Source of the DNA: Symbiodinium natans
Lineage: Eukaryota; Sar; Dinophyceae; Suessiales; Symbiodiniaceae
Direction: 5' to 3'
Assembly (NCBI GenBank): GCA_905221605.1
Contig: CAJNDS010001691.1
Location: 649,417 to 713,416 of the forward strand
Length of the DNA: 64,000 nt
Under the pieces are notes generated by a model. That model saw only the letters and a program-made list of their open reading frames with translations. It did not search any database and was not told the DNA's origin. Both the position numbers and the translations under genes were made by a program. Shown here piece after piece: positions 36,433 through 44,335 of this stretch; positions within the stretch are counted from its first letter, which is position 1; the number at the start of each line of letters is the position of its first letter.

Positions 36433-36536
36433 ACCTCATCTGCAGCGCGCGTTTGCTTTGGTTTGTTGCTTTGTCTTGACGCGTTGCCCAAGTTACTTTT
36501 CGGCTTAAGTGTGGGTTGGGGCATCCTACTGCAGCC

Positions 36537-37400
36537 ATGGACGCTGACCTTCGTGCGCAGGCTAACCGAGCCATTCGCATGGGCCTCCTCCTTGCGGAAC
36601 GCAGCATTGACGCGCTGCTGCCAGACGCTGGCCGTGCTGGCTCGCCTCCTGTGTGCTCAGTTGACCGCTCCAACAACATGCAAACCCAAAGCCAAGCTGA
36701 GGCACCTGCCTGCAGCCGCACCCTCGCTGTGTATGGGCAGTCGGCGCGCCCTGCCACTCGCCCCCCCACACGCGTGTCTGCTGGTGGTACCTCCGGCCGT
36801 GCCCAAGCGCCAGGACGTGAACGTTCACGCTCTCCTTATGCCACGGCGCCCAAATCCCGTGCCCTGCCGCCTACCTTGCGGAGCCGTCCTGTCTGGGCCC
36901 CTGCAACGACGGGTCCCCCGCAAAACCGTGCTACCAGTGCTGCCAGTGTTCCTCAGCGCAGTCAGACTTTGGGTCGTCGCCCAGTTCACGGTGCACCGTC
37001 AACCCCTCCGCCAGCTGCCCTCACGGTAGCCCCCACCATTGCACTCCCGGCAGGTCTTTTCATCATGGGCCTCCCACGCGCCCCTTCTGCTGCCCAGCTC
37101 GACGCCGTGTACCGCTGTGTATCTGGCCTCTCTCCCACCCTTGGTGGTCTGGAACGCGGTTTTCAGCTTGCATCCGTGCTGCGGGGAAAACGTGCATCCC
37201 CTTCATTCATTCTGTCCCACCTGTCTTTTGCTAACTCCAGTACGGTTTCCTGCATCCTTAAGGAGCTCAAGGATGGCTCATCACTGGATGGCAAAGGGCG
37301 GGCCAAAATCCGCACGCCTGTGGGTGTGCTCAAGGTTTCGCAAGCCCCTGTGTCTGCAGCGCGGCGCCGTCTCCGGGATGCCGCCCCGGTTCGCGGCTAA
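36537..37400 (+). CDS. LINE ORF1-like protein
   Basis: ATG at 36,537 (MDADLRAQANRAIRMGLLLAER), 288 residues. The N-terminal part has a helical stretch (residues 1-35), the middle (about 50-170) is Pro/Arg/Ser/Ala-rich and low-complexity with an RERSRSPYAT patch, and the C-terminal 90 residues are more structured (LDAVYRCVSGLSP, ILKELKDGSSLDGKGR). No CCHC knuckle or RRM is recognised. Its position upstream of the endonuclease-RT frame is the main reason to call it ORF1, which in LINEs binds RNA as a chaperone. The stop lies 346 bases before the ORF2 ATG. Confidence 0.55.
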   Translation: MDADLRAQANRAIRMGLLLAERSIDALLPDAGRAGSPPVCSVDRSNNMQTQSQAEAPACSRTLAVYGQSARPATRPPTRVSAGGTSGRAQAPGRERSRSPYATAPKSRALPPTLRSRPVWAPATTGPPQNRATSAASVPQRSQTLGRRPVHGAPSTPPPAALTVAPTIALPAGLFIMGLPRAPSAAQLDAVYRCVSGLSPTLGGLERGFQLASVLRGKRASPSFILSHLSFANSSTVSCILKELKDGSSLDGKGRAKIRTPVGVLKVSQAPVSAARRRLRDAAPVRG

Positions 37401-37745
37401 GTGCAGGCCTCTACGCAAGCACTTGACTGGCTCCTTGCCCTCAGACGCATGCCACATGCGGCGCCAGACACGGCCTGCCTTTTGTCCTCTTGCAGTGCTG
37501 TGACATTTGCTTTGCGCGAGAAAATAACCATGTGCTGTCCGTGCCTGCTTGCTGGTCTGCGGTCTGCGTGATGTGCGCTCAGGTTGTGCGCGCCGCCTCT
37601 CATCCGTTCACGGGTTGTGTGTCCCGCAGCCGTTTTGGCTCCTTGTCCCCCTCTGTGCTTAGTTTCCTCTCTTTTTGCTTCTTCCCTTTCCTTCCTCTTG
37701 CTCTCCTCTCCGCTGTTTTCGTCTGTGTCCTCTCCTTGCTCTAGC

Positions 37746-39278
37746 ATGGATTTGTTAATAAGTGATGGTAGCGATGGCTCCCACTCCTCGGCCAGCGCAG
37801 CGTCTGACGACACAGCTGCTCCCGTTGCTGCAGACCGTGCCTCCATGAGAGTCGGGACTCGACTTCCCCTTGGTAGTTTCTCTGGCAAGTGTATTGGTGA
37901 CGACATGTCGTGGAAGGGCTCCTTGACCCTCCGTATCGCATGTGTCCAGTGCGGTAGTGTTGGCAGAGACCGCGTACACTGGGGCATGTGGCATGCCCAA
38001 GGCCTTTCCTCCCTTGGAGCGGACGTAGGGCTACTTTCTGAGACTGCATTGCATTCGGAACCACAACATGCCTCAGCGTCGCGTGGTATGGAGTTGGCTA
38101 GTTACCGCGCCGTCAGCCATGGGAAGCCGTTGCAACATACCACTGGTTTGGGTTCGGGGGTTCTCCTTGCTGTGCATTCTGGGTATGCGGGGAACTGGCA
38201 AAACATAGCCCGGGATGCCCTTGGCCGCGCGGTTGCTGCATCCGTGATCTCCTCTACTGGCACAGTTGTTCGCTTTGTTGCTGTCTACGGCCCGGTAGGT
38301 GCTTGCCTGCCAGGTTTTACGAATCCGCAGCAGCTGGACGCAGAAACCAACCTTAAGGCTTTCATTGACTCCCAAATTGATCTTGCCCTGTCCTCGCAGA
38401 CCCTGCTGATAGTTGGTGGAGACTTGAATTCTTTCTGCTCTGACCAGCTGGACCGCTGGGAGGGCTCATACACTGTCCGTCCTGATTGCTTGGCAGCCCA
38501 TTTGTCAAATAAAGGCCTCATTGACACTTTCCGTCTGCGTCACCCAACACTGCGAGCCTTCACCTTCTTCTCGCAGGCGGCCTCTGCCAGTCGCCTTGAT
38601 GCGTTGTGGTTGCTGCCTACCCCGTGCCTTGAGGTTTCCGTGCTCAACGCTGCTGTGGTGTGGAACTGGCCTCGGCGTGCCGACCACGCGCCCGTGCTTG
38701 CAGACCTCTCCATCCATTTGCCGTCCATCCCCAGTTCACCCCAGAACCCTCCCCCCTGGAAGTGTTTGGTCGCCCGGCTTGACCTGGATCTGCGTGACTA
38801 CGTAGCCGATCGCCTGCCTCATCATGAGGCAGGGCTGCGCCGCTTCAGCGCCTCATTTGATGCCATCCTTTCCGAATGGCAGTCTTTGCCGGCCCCAATC
38901 TGTGAGGGCACTGACGGCTTGCCCACGCACCCCACCTTGGCCTTACCTGCCGGTTCTGCAGCTGAGCTTGGCAAATCCTTCGATGGTCTCATGCGTGCCC
39001 TGCTGGCATGCCTGCCAGACGAGCCTAAGCCCACCAGCCGCGTTGCCTGCAAAGCGTCTGAGGCCTGGGCCCAGTGCCTAGCGGTGCTGCGCATGGTCCG
39101 GCAAATGTTGTTGGACCAGATTCCCATGCTGTGTGAGGATAGGTTGGACGTCAACTGTCTGTCTCTGGACCTGGCAAGGACGCTTTGGGATAAGGCTAGA
39201 CGCTCACGCTTCTGGTACATGCAGGTCGCAGTCCCCCCCCCCTACCTGCTTGGGACCTTTTCCGGTCCGACCCGGTGA
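37746..39278 (+). pseudogene. LINE ORF2, AP-endonuclease part, frameshifted at its end
   Basis: ATG at 37,746 (MDLLISDGSDGSHSS). Endonuclease/exonuclease/phosphatase motifs appear in order: DVGLLSETAL (catalytic Glu), VVGGDLNS-type IVGGDLNSFC, SRLDALWLLP, and RRADHAPVLADL (DH). All key residues look present, so this nuclease domain was functional recently. It would nick target DNA for target-primed reverse transcription. Around the C run at 39,232-39,242 the frame is lost: the continuing protein (WDLFRSDPVIWASRLGF) is in the +2 frame. One base gained or lost in the homopolymer explains it. Hence pseudogene, or an assembly indel. Confidence 0.75.
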
Positions 39279-39564
39279 TCTGGGCGTCCCGTCTTGGCTT
39301 CCCTGACAACATAGCGGAGCTTGCCGAGAGGTGTGTTGCTCCCCTTGCTGCGTTGCCCATTCCTGCCACAGGTGACAACCCCATCACCTGGGAAGGTCTT
39401 CCCTCGCCCTCTCACACTCAGCCAGCAGTGTGTGCTCAGCTCCTCACAGACTGGATTGCAGAGGTGGGGAGGCGACAGGCTGCCGCGTCGCGACGGTTCT
39501 ACACCTCACTCCGTCAGAAGCGCCTGCGCCTGCTACGCACTGGCCCTGTAAGTCCAACCTCCCT

Positions 39565-40098
39565 GCCAAACGAGGCGGTTCACGAACCTCCTAGTTTTGG
39601 AGGGCGGTTAGTACAACAGCCCAGTTTGGGTATGTTTCAGAACGGTAGTTTTGGGATACTTGCAGGGACTTTCGAATTTTGTCCAGAAGGCACGAGATCT
39701 CGGTGCGTAAAACCGTTTTTCCAGCAAAAAACCTACACGTGCATCAGTGCAAACGCATTAAGTCTGCAGCATCACGCCTGCATCACGCCTGCATCACGCT
39801 TAAACTGGGCGGTTGCATGTGCGCAGTACTATCTATCGACTAGAGCCGTTGCCAGCATCACGCTGGAGTCACGCCAGCATCACGCCCTCCGTTGCTCCCA
39901 GAATTCTCGCAAAAGTGCATTTTGGACATCAAATTTTCCAGTTTTGACGCACAAGTTCACTCAAAGTTCCTCCGATCGTCCTCGCCAACCGCCAGTGATG
40001 CCGTGGAAGGTGGTTTCCCAAACAAGGCGGTTGATTTCTATACTGGGCGGTTGTTTTCTATTCCAGGCCTCCCTGTCTAATGGGGCGGTTGACGCACA
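39565..40098. other. Insert with repeated GGCGGTT inside LINE ORF2
   Basis: Between the coding block ending LRQKRLRLLRTGPVSPTSLP and the block beginning GDVKAWASRMRP is about 530 bases of different composition. GGCGGTT occurs six times, mostly near its two ends, and GCATCACGCCT repeats in the middle (39,775-39,890). It happens to be open in frame, but the sequence does not resemble ORF2. It may be a small insertion or a diverged spacer. Confidence 0.45.
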
Positions 40099-41152
40099 GG
40101 GTGGTGATGTCAAAGCCTGGGCCTCCCGCATGCGCCCAGGTGTTGGTCCCTCCAGCCGCTACTCCCCCGACTGGGTCCTGGACCCCGATGGCTCGCGTCG
40201 GCGTCCGTCCACTCGTTCTGATGTTCTGACTGGTGCAGCCCTGGGACCATGATGCCATCAGGACCTTCTCCTCCGGTGCCCAGCCTAGGCGCGGGACCAT
40301 CAACTTCCAGGCTCTTGCAGAAGCTTTGCCTGGCTCGTCGTTGGAGCTGCTGGGCCACACACTCCTCTCACCTGGACCTTGGCGCCTCGTGCCTTTTGGT
40401 CGTGAAGCGGTGTCGTTCTTCTCAGAGTCCTGGCTCCGTGTCGGGTGTTGGCTTCTCTCGTTTCGCAATCGTTATTGGTGGGCTTCCCGGCCTCTCCCGC
40501 GCACAGGCCCTCCCCTCTTGGTGGTTTCTTGCAGCAACATCCCTGGGTCACTTCTGCGTCCAGACCACTTCCAGTGGCCTCCCCCCCGCGCTTACCTGTG
40601 CCTCCGGCACTGGGAGCCGCCGTCCTACGACTTGGTTGGCCCCACTACGACTGCTGAGCGAGCGCTGCTGATGGCCAAATTCCGCCACACCCGTCCGGGT
40701 CCTAGTTCCTGGAAGTTGTGCTACCTGGACGCTTTCCCAGACTGGGTGCAGGAACTCTTTTGGCGTGGGATAGATGCGCAGCGCCTGATGGGCGTAGTTG
40801 CTCCTTCCCTCCAACAGGCTGTGCAGGTCCATCTACCCAAACCTGCGGGAGGTTGGCGTCCTTTGTCCATGCTGGAGGAGCCCTTCAAGGCTATTGAGGG
40901 TCCAGTGGTTGCCCGCCTCGCCTCCTCCCGGCCGTGTGGGCTTGCGGATTATCCGTTCAGCAACCTCAACCTGGCCTACGTTCGTGGCGTGTCTGCGGCT
41001 GCGGAGGTCCTCTACACTGATACCCTGGTGTGCGAGGATTCATTCCGGCACAAGATGCCTCTCCTTCGTGTCCCAGCTGACTTTGAGAAATTCTTCAATA
41101 CTCTGCAGCTGCCTCTTATTGACGCCTTGCAACAGGGTCGTGGCTTCCCTGA
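40099..41152 (+). pseudogene. LINE ORF2, reverse transcriptase part, truncated
   Basis: The frame changes again near 40,225-40,250, then runs to the break. Reverse transcriptase motifs: VHLPKPAGGWRPLSMLE (fingers, RP), EEPFKAIEGPVVARL, LNLAYVRGVSAAAEVL, and motif A LRVPADFEKFFNTLQLP with the first catalytic Asp. Motif B and the YADD catalytic box are absent because the sequence switches at about 41,152 (after RGFPD) to the terminal inverted repeat. The enzyme cannot be functional from this copy. Confidence 0.8.
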
Positions 41153-41950
41153 CTTGCTGGTGTTGAGTGGTTGCTCCGGTTGCTCGGGTGGTTTTTTGGG
41201 GGATAGGTTGCTTGATTTAGACGTTTTTGATATTGATTTAGACGTTTCGATTTTGAAAAAATCATACATATCAGGCGGGGAGTTTTGGGTGGACAGGTTG
41301 TTGATTTAGATTTTGCATTATTTGTTAATCCATGTTTTTGTTTTAACAAATCGTTGTCCATTTTTTTGTTTAAAAAATTGTTTTCTTCGTTAAATGAATA
41401 TTACATAAACACAACAACAAAACCAGGGTTTAACAACATTAACTAAGCCTGGTACCGAGGTTGCGAGAAATGTCATGGTAATAGATCTGCAGTGCCTACC
41501 GATGACATGCATGTCATGTGCTCCAGCAGTGTCCGCAGGCATTTTTGTTCCAACTGTGCTGAGGGGCCAAGGGGGGGGGGGGGCAGGGCGGCCACAAAAT
41601 ACGGCCTTTTGTTCTGCTTTGAGTGCAGTTGTCATTGTTGGAACATACATGCTGCAGTGATTTCTGTCCATGAACATGCACACACCCAGCTTGTTTAACC
41701 GGCAGGTGCCCTAACCCTAAACCCTTAACACTGAAACCCTAAACCCTAAACCCTAACCTTAAACCTAAAGCCCTAAACCCTGAACCCTAACCTTAAACCT
41801 AAAACCCTAAACCCTAAACCCCCACTAGCAGGTACCACTAAGGACCGCGTGCCGCGCGAGCCCGGCAGCCTCGGCTGCCGGGCTCGAAAACATACACTCG
41901 CCGTCGCAGGGGCCCGAGTTTTGCTGTGGGGCCTGAACCCTAAACCCTAT
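41153..41950 (+). repeat. Terminal inverted repeat, left arm, outer block
   Basis: Begins CTTGCTGGTGTTGAGTGGTT. It contains three regions: unique outer part (to about 41,700), a telomere-like CCCTAAA array (41,708-41,823) and a GC hairpin (41,857-41,886). All three are present in the same order, inverted, in the right arm. The poly-G run at 41,571-41,582 corresponds to a poly-C run at 63,587-63,598. Confidence 0.85.
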
Positions 41951-42064
41951 TATAAAACCTAGAACTTATATACATGCCCTCAACCCTAGACCCGAAACCA
42001 CAGTCATGTCTGTAACTGTATTCTGCAGTGTTTTGGTCAAAGCTAACAGTTATAGTCTCCAACC

Positions 42065-42445
42065 ATGAAGAGAGGCTTCTTGTTGGCGGGGAGCAGCGGC
42101 AAAGGGCTGGATGGATCCGAAGCAAAGGCCAGCAAAAGCGATGGATCGGGCAAAGGCGGTGCTGCAGCAGGTGATGATGGATCGGGCAAAGGCGGCGCAG
42201 CAGCTAGCAGCAAAGGCGGCGATGGATCGGGCACAGCAGGTGCAGCAGCTACCAGCAAAGGAGATGGGGGCAAAGGTCGTGGACGAGATGGCGGTGCCTA
42301 TGGTTTCACCAGAGAGGAAGTCGATGGCTTTGTCCAACAATTGAAAATCATGGATGCGATTGGGCTCGATGTGTATGTGACTTCGAATGGAAGCGTGTTT
42401 TCTCGTGAGGAGCTTCGGGCCATCATAATTCGCTTTGACGGGTGA
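42065..42445 (+). CDS. Small Gly/Ser/Lys-rich protein, left-arm gene
   Basis: ATG at 42,065 (MKRGFLLAGSSGKGLDGSE), 126 residues. Residues 9-75 are tandem GSGKGGAA / SKGGDGSG-like repeats. The C-terminal 45 residues (YGFTREEVDGFVQQLKIMDA, SREELRAIIIRFDG) look like a compact folded unit with repeated acidic-leucine helices. No family recognised. It faces inward, 115 bases from the inner end of the outer repeat, and is bracketed by the two inverted blocks. The corresponding place in the right arm has an unrelated gene. Confidence 0.5.
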   Translation: MKRGFLLAGSSGKGLDGSEAKASKSDGSGKGGAAAGDDGSGKGGAAASSKGGDGSGTAGAAATSKGDGGKGRGRDGGAYGFTREEVDGFVQQLKIMDAIGLDVYVTSNGSVFSREELRAIIIRFDG

Positions 42446-42612
42446 TCCTTGTGCGTTGCTCAAATGGAAAAATGCAGTCTCACAAGCCAGGGTTCATGCA
42501 CCTGACCGTTGCAAGTTTTGTCTTCGGCCTCGAGCTCCTATATGTTGTATGGGTATATCGCATCGGCGCCAGCGTCCTGCGAGCCCAGCAGCCTAGGCTG
42601 CAGGGCCACAGG

Positions 42613-42616
<4 letters not shown>

Positions 42617-42667
<51 letters not shown>

Positions 42668-42716
42668 TCTCTCTCTTTGTCTCTCTTTCTTTCTCTCTTT
42701 CTCTCTTTCCCTCTCT
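42617..42716 (+). repeat. (CT)n microsatellite with (TA)n tail
   Basis: CT repeats with T-rich interruptions, then (TA)n at 42,731-42,753. It lies between the left-arm gene and the inner inverted block. Confidence 0.9.
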
Positions 42717-42789
42717 ATATATGTGTGCAATCTATATATATATATATATATATCTAGCATGGGCCCTAGCATCTTGCGAGCCCAGCAGC

Positions 42790-43090
42790 TAGCAGACTTC
42801 CGTACTTAAGCTAGAAGCTTCTGCGAGCCCAGCAGCTTCGGCTGCAGGGTTCCAGAGCATTTTTTTTAGTGTCAGTAAGCTATATTATGGCTTACTAACA
42901 CTAAAAAAGAACTACTGCGAGCCTAGCAGTTTCGGCTGCAGGCTCTACTAGAACTTAAGCCCAGCAGCTTCGGCTGCAGGGCTCTAGTACTTAAGCTATA
43001 AGTAGTATAAGTAGTCTAAGTAGTAATTTAGGTGGTAGCTACCAGACTTTGGAAGTGGCACTTCCGAAACCCGGCTGGTTACAGAATCGC
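42790..43090 (+). repeat. Subterminal inverted repeat, left arm, inner block
   Basis: From AGCAGACTTCCGTACTTA to GGCTGGTTACAGAATCGC. It holds three GC hairpins and an AT hairpin (42,864-42,908: TTTTTTAGTGTCAGTAAGC with GCTTACTAACACTAAAAAA). The inverted counterpart is 62,083-62,394. Confidence 0.8.
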
Positions 43091-43225
43091 GTTTCGGAAC
43101 GGGTTTCGGAAGTGCTTTCGGAAGTGGTCAGTCTTCAGACAAATTGGTACTTCAGGTTTCAGGGTTCTGTGCAGCATTGTGCAACAATCATGTTGAAGTG
43201 TTTTCGGCTCAGCCAAGTAAATTGA

Positions 43226-43597
43226 TTGCTGATCAATGACAATGAAAACAATGACGTGGACAGGATTGAGCAAGTAGCTAGGATGCTCAGGAAGTGGATC
43301 ATCCGGCATGGCCTCGGACTGCAACTGCGTGCCACCTTCTCCGCTGGCTTATCTACTTGCTGGCTTCGGCGCCGCTTCAAGCCCTGCGGCATGCAGAGAC
43401 TGCGAAGTTTGAAGAGACGACAGCAAGGAGATCGTCGAGCAGTTGGAGCAGGAACGCCTGGCCAGCGGCGCAGAAATAGATCAAAGTCGACTTCGTCTTC
43501 GAGCGAGTCGTCACTGCTTAGTGTTCATCGTCGGCTGCAGAGAGCCAGGGTTTGGCAGCCGCCCAATCGCGGTGGATGTGCAGGCAAGGGTGAATGA
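43226..43597 (+). CDS. Possible Arg/Ser-rich ORF
   Basis: An open frame of about 123 codons with no ATG at its start (first in-frame ATG gives MLRKWIIRHGLGLQL). The C-terminal part is basic with RRRNRSKSTSSSSESS, like an RS domain. No match recognised. It may be an exon whose partners are not visible, or chance. Low confidence. Confidence 0.25.
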   Translation: MLINDNENNDVDRIEQVARMLRKWIIRHGLGLQLRATFSAGLSTCWLRRRFKPCGMQRLRSLKRRQQGDRRAVGAGTPGQRRRNRSKSTSSSSESSLLSVHRRLQRARVWQPPNRGGCAGKGE

Positions 43598-43647
43598 AGT
43601 GCAGTAACAGTAATTGTAGCAAAGCAGCTGGACTGGACCAGTCTTGA

Positions 43648-43742
43648 GTTATCAGATCAGCCACCACAGCTTCCCTTACACCGAGTGCTACTGCGTAGTA
43701 GTACTCTGTGTAAGGGAGGCTGTGGTGGCTGATCTGATAGCT
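43648..43742. repeat. Long hairpin 1 (95 bases)
   Basis: TATCAGATCAGCCACCACAG at the left is mirrored by CTGTGGTGGCTGATCTGATA at the right; the inner CCCTTACAC / GTGTAAGGG also pairs. It is followed by about 50-base direct repeats ending in GGGCTTACAGCCCTG. Confidence 0.8.
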
Positions 43743-43804
43743 TGAGCTCGGGTTTTGGGCTTACAGCCCTGTGGTGGCTGATCTGATAGCTGAGCTCGGG
43801 TTTT

Positions 43805-43914
43805 GGGCTTACAGCCCTGAGTGCCTTCCTTACACAACAGCCTCCCATACACGGAGTACTACTAATACTCCGTGTATGGGAGGCTGTGTGTAAGGCACTG
43901 AGGGCTGTAAGCCC
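43805..43914. repeat. Long hairpin 2 (110 bases, nearly perfect)
   Basis: GGGCTTACAGCCCT to CCTCCCATACACGGAGTA is mirrored by TACTCCGTGTATGGGAGG to AGGGCTGTAAGCCC, with very few mismatches. The centre is ACTACT / AATACT. A nearly perfect 110-base palindrome is MITE-like and could also be a recombination or replication signal. Confidence 0.85.
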
Positions 43915-44335
43915 TAAGTTTTAATCCCAAGTTGCTTGTTGTTGACGCCTGGTGTGAAGTAGACTGATGCCTGCTGTGAAGTAGACACAAATCAGAAACA
44001 TGGTGGGCCATGGGCAAAAGGAGAAAACGATTTCGTGCTGTCTGCCTTTGGACCTTGCATACACACAACGGTTGCATCGAGCATTGCTGCTTTCCAGCAG
44101 TTTCGACTGCAGGTTGGCTCATCGTTTATTTAAAGGGAGCATGGCACGGTGCAAGAATTTAGGCTTGTCTCAGCCACGCACAATTACAAGGACCCCGAGA
44201 AGTGTGCACTGCATGTGACTCGACTGTGACCAGGGTTTATTATAAATGCAGCGTAGCCTTAGCTGGGATGCCTGTCAACCCAACCTGTGACACCGCAGCA
44301 AGTACAGCAACAAGATTCAATAACTCACAGTCGCA

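Larger units (their letters stand above)
33600..41152 (+). mobile_element. LINE-type (non-LTR) retrotransposon, 3' end missing
   Basis: Order: a repeat-rich GC-rich 5' region (33.6-36.5 kb), ORF1 (36,537-37,400), then ORF2 with an AP-type endonuclease (37,746-39,278) and reverse transcriptase (to 41,152). Both the order and the motifs fit a non-LTR element. It breaks off inside the reverse transcriptase exactly where the large inverted-repeat element begins, so the 3' half is absent from the window, presumably beyond 64,000. The 5' boundary is uncertain; I placed it after the telomere-like array. Confidence 0.75.
41857..42985. repeat. GC hairpin family, left arm (five clear copies)
   Basis: Copies at 41,857-41,886, 42,580-42,606, 42,824-42,851, 42,918-42,945 and 42,958-42,985; a partial copy at 42,780. 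Each has stem CAGC/GCTG extended by GAGCCC/GGGCTC. Loops are TTCG in several copies and CTAG or CTCG in others. As RNA the TTCG form would make an exceptionally stable cUUCGg tetraloop. Confidence 0.8.

Noticed and set aside
36133-36524. Proline-rich or glycine-rich open frames on both strands
   Set aside because: They arise from the poly-C/CCCCGTCG tract before ORF1.
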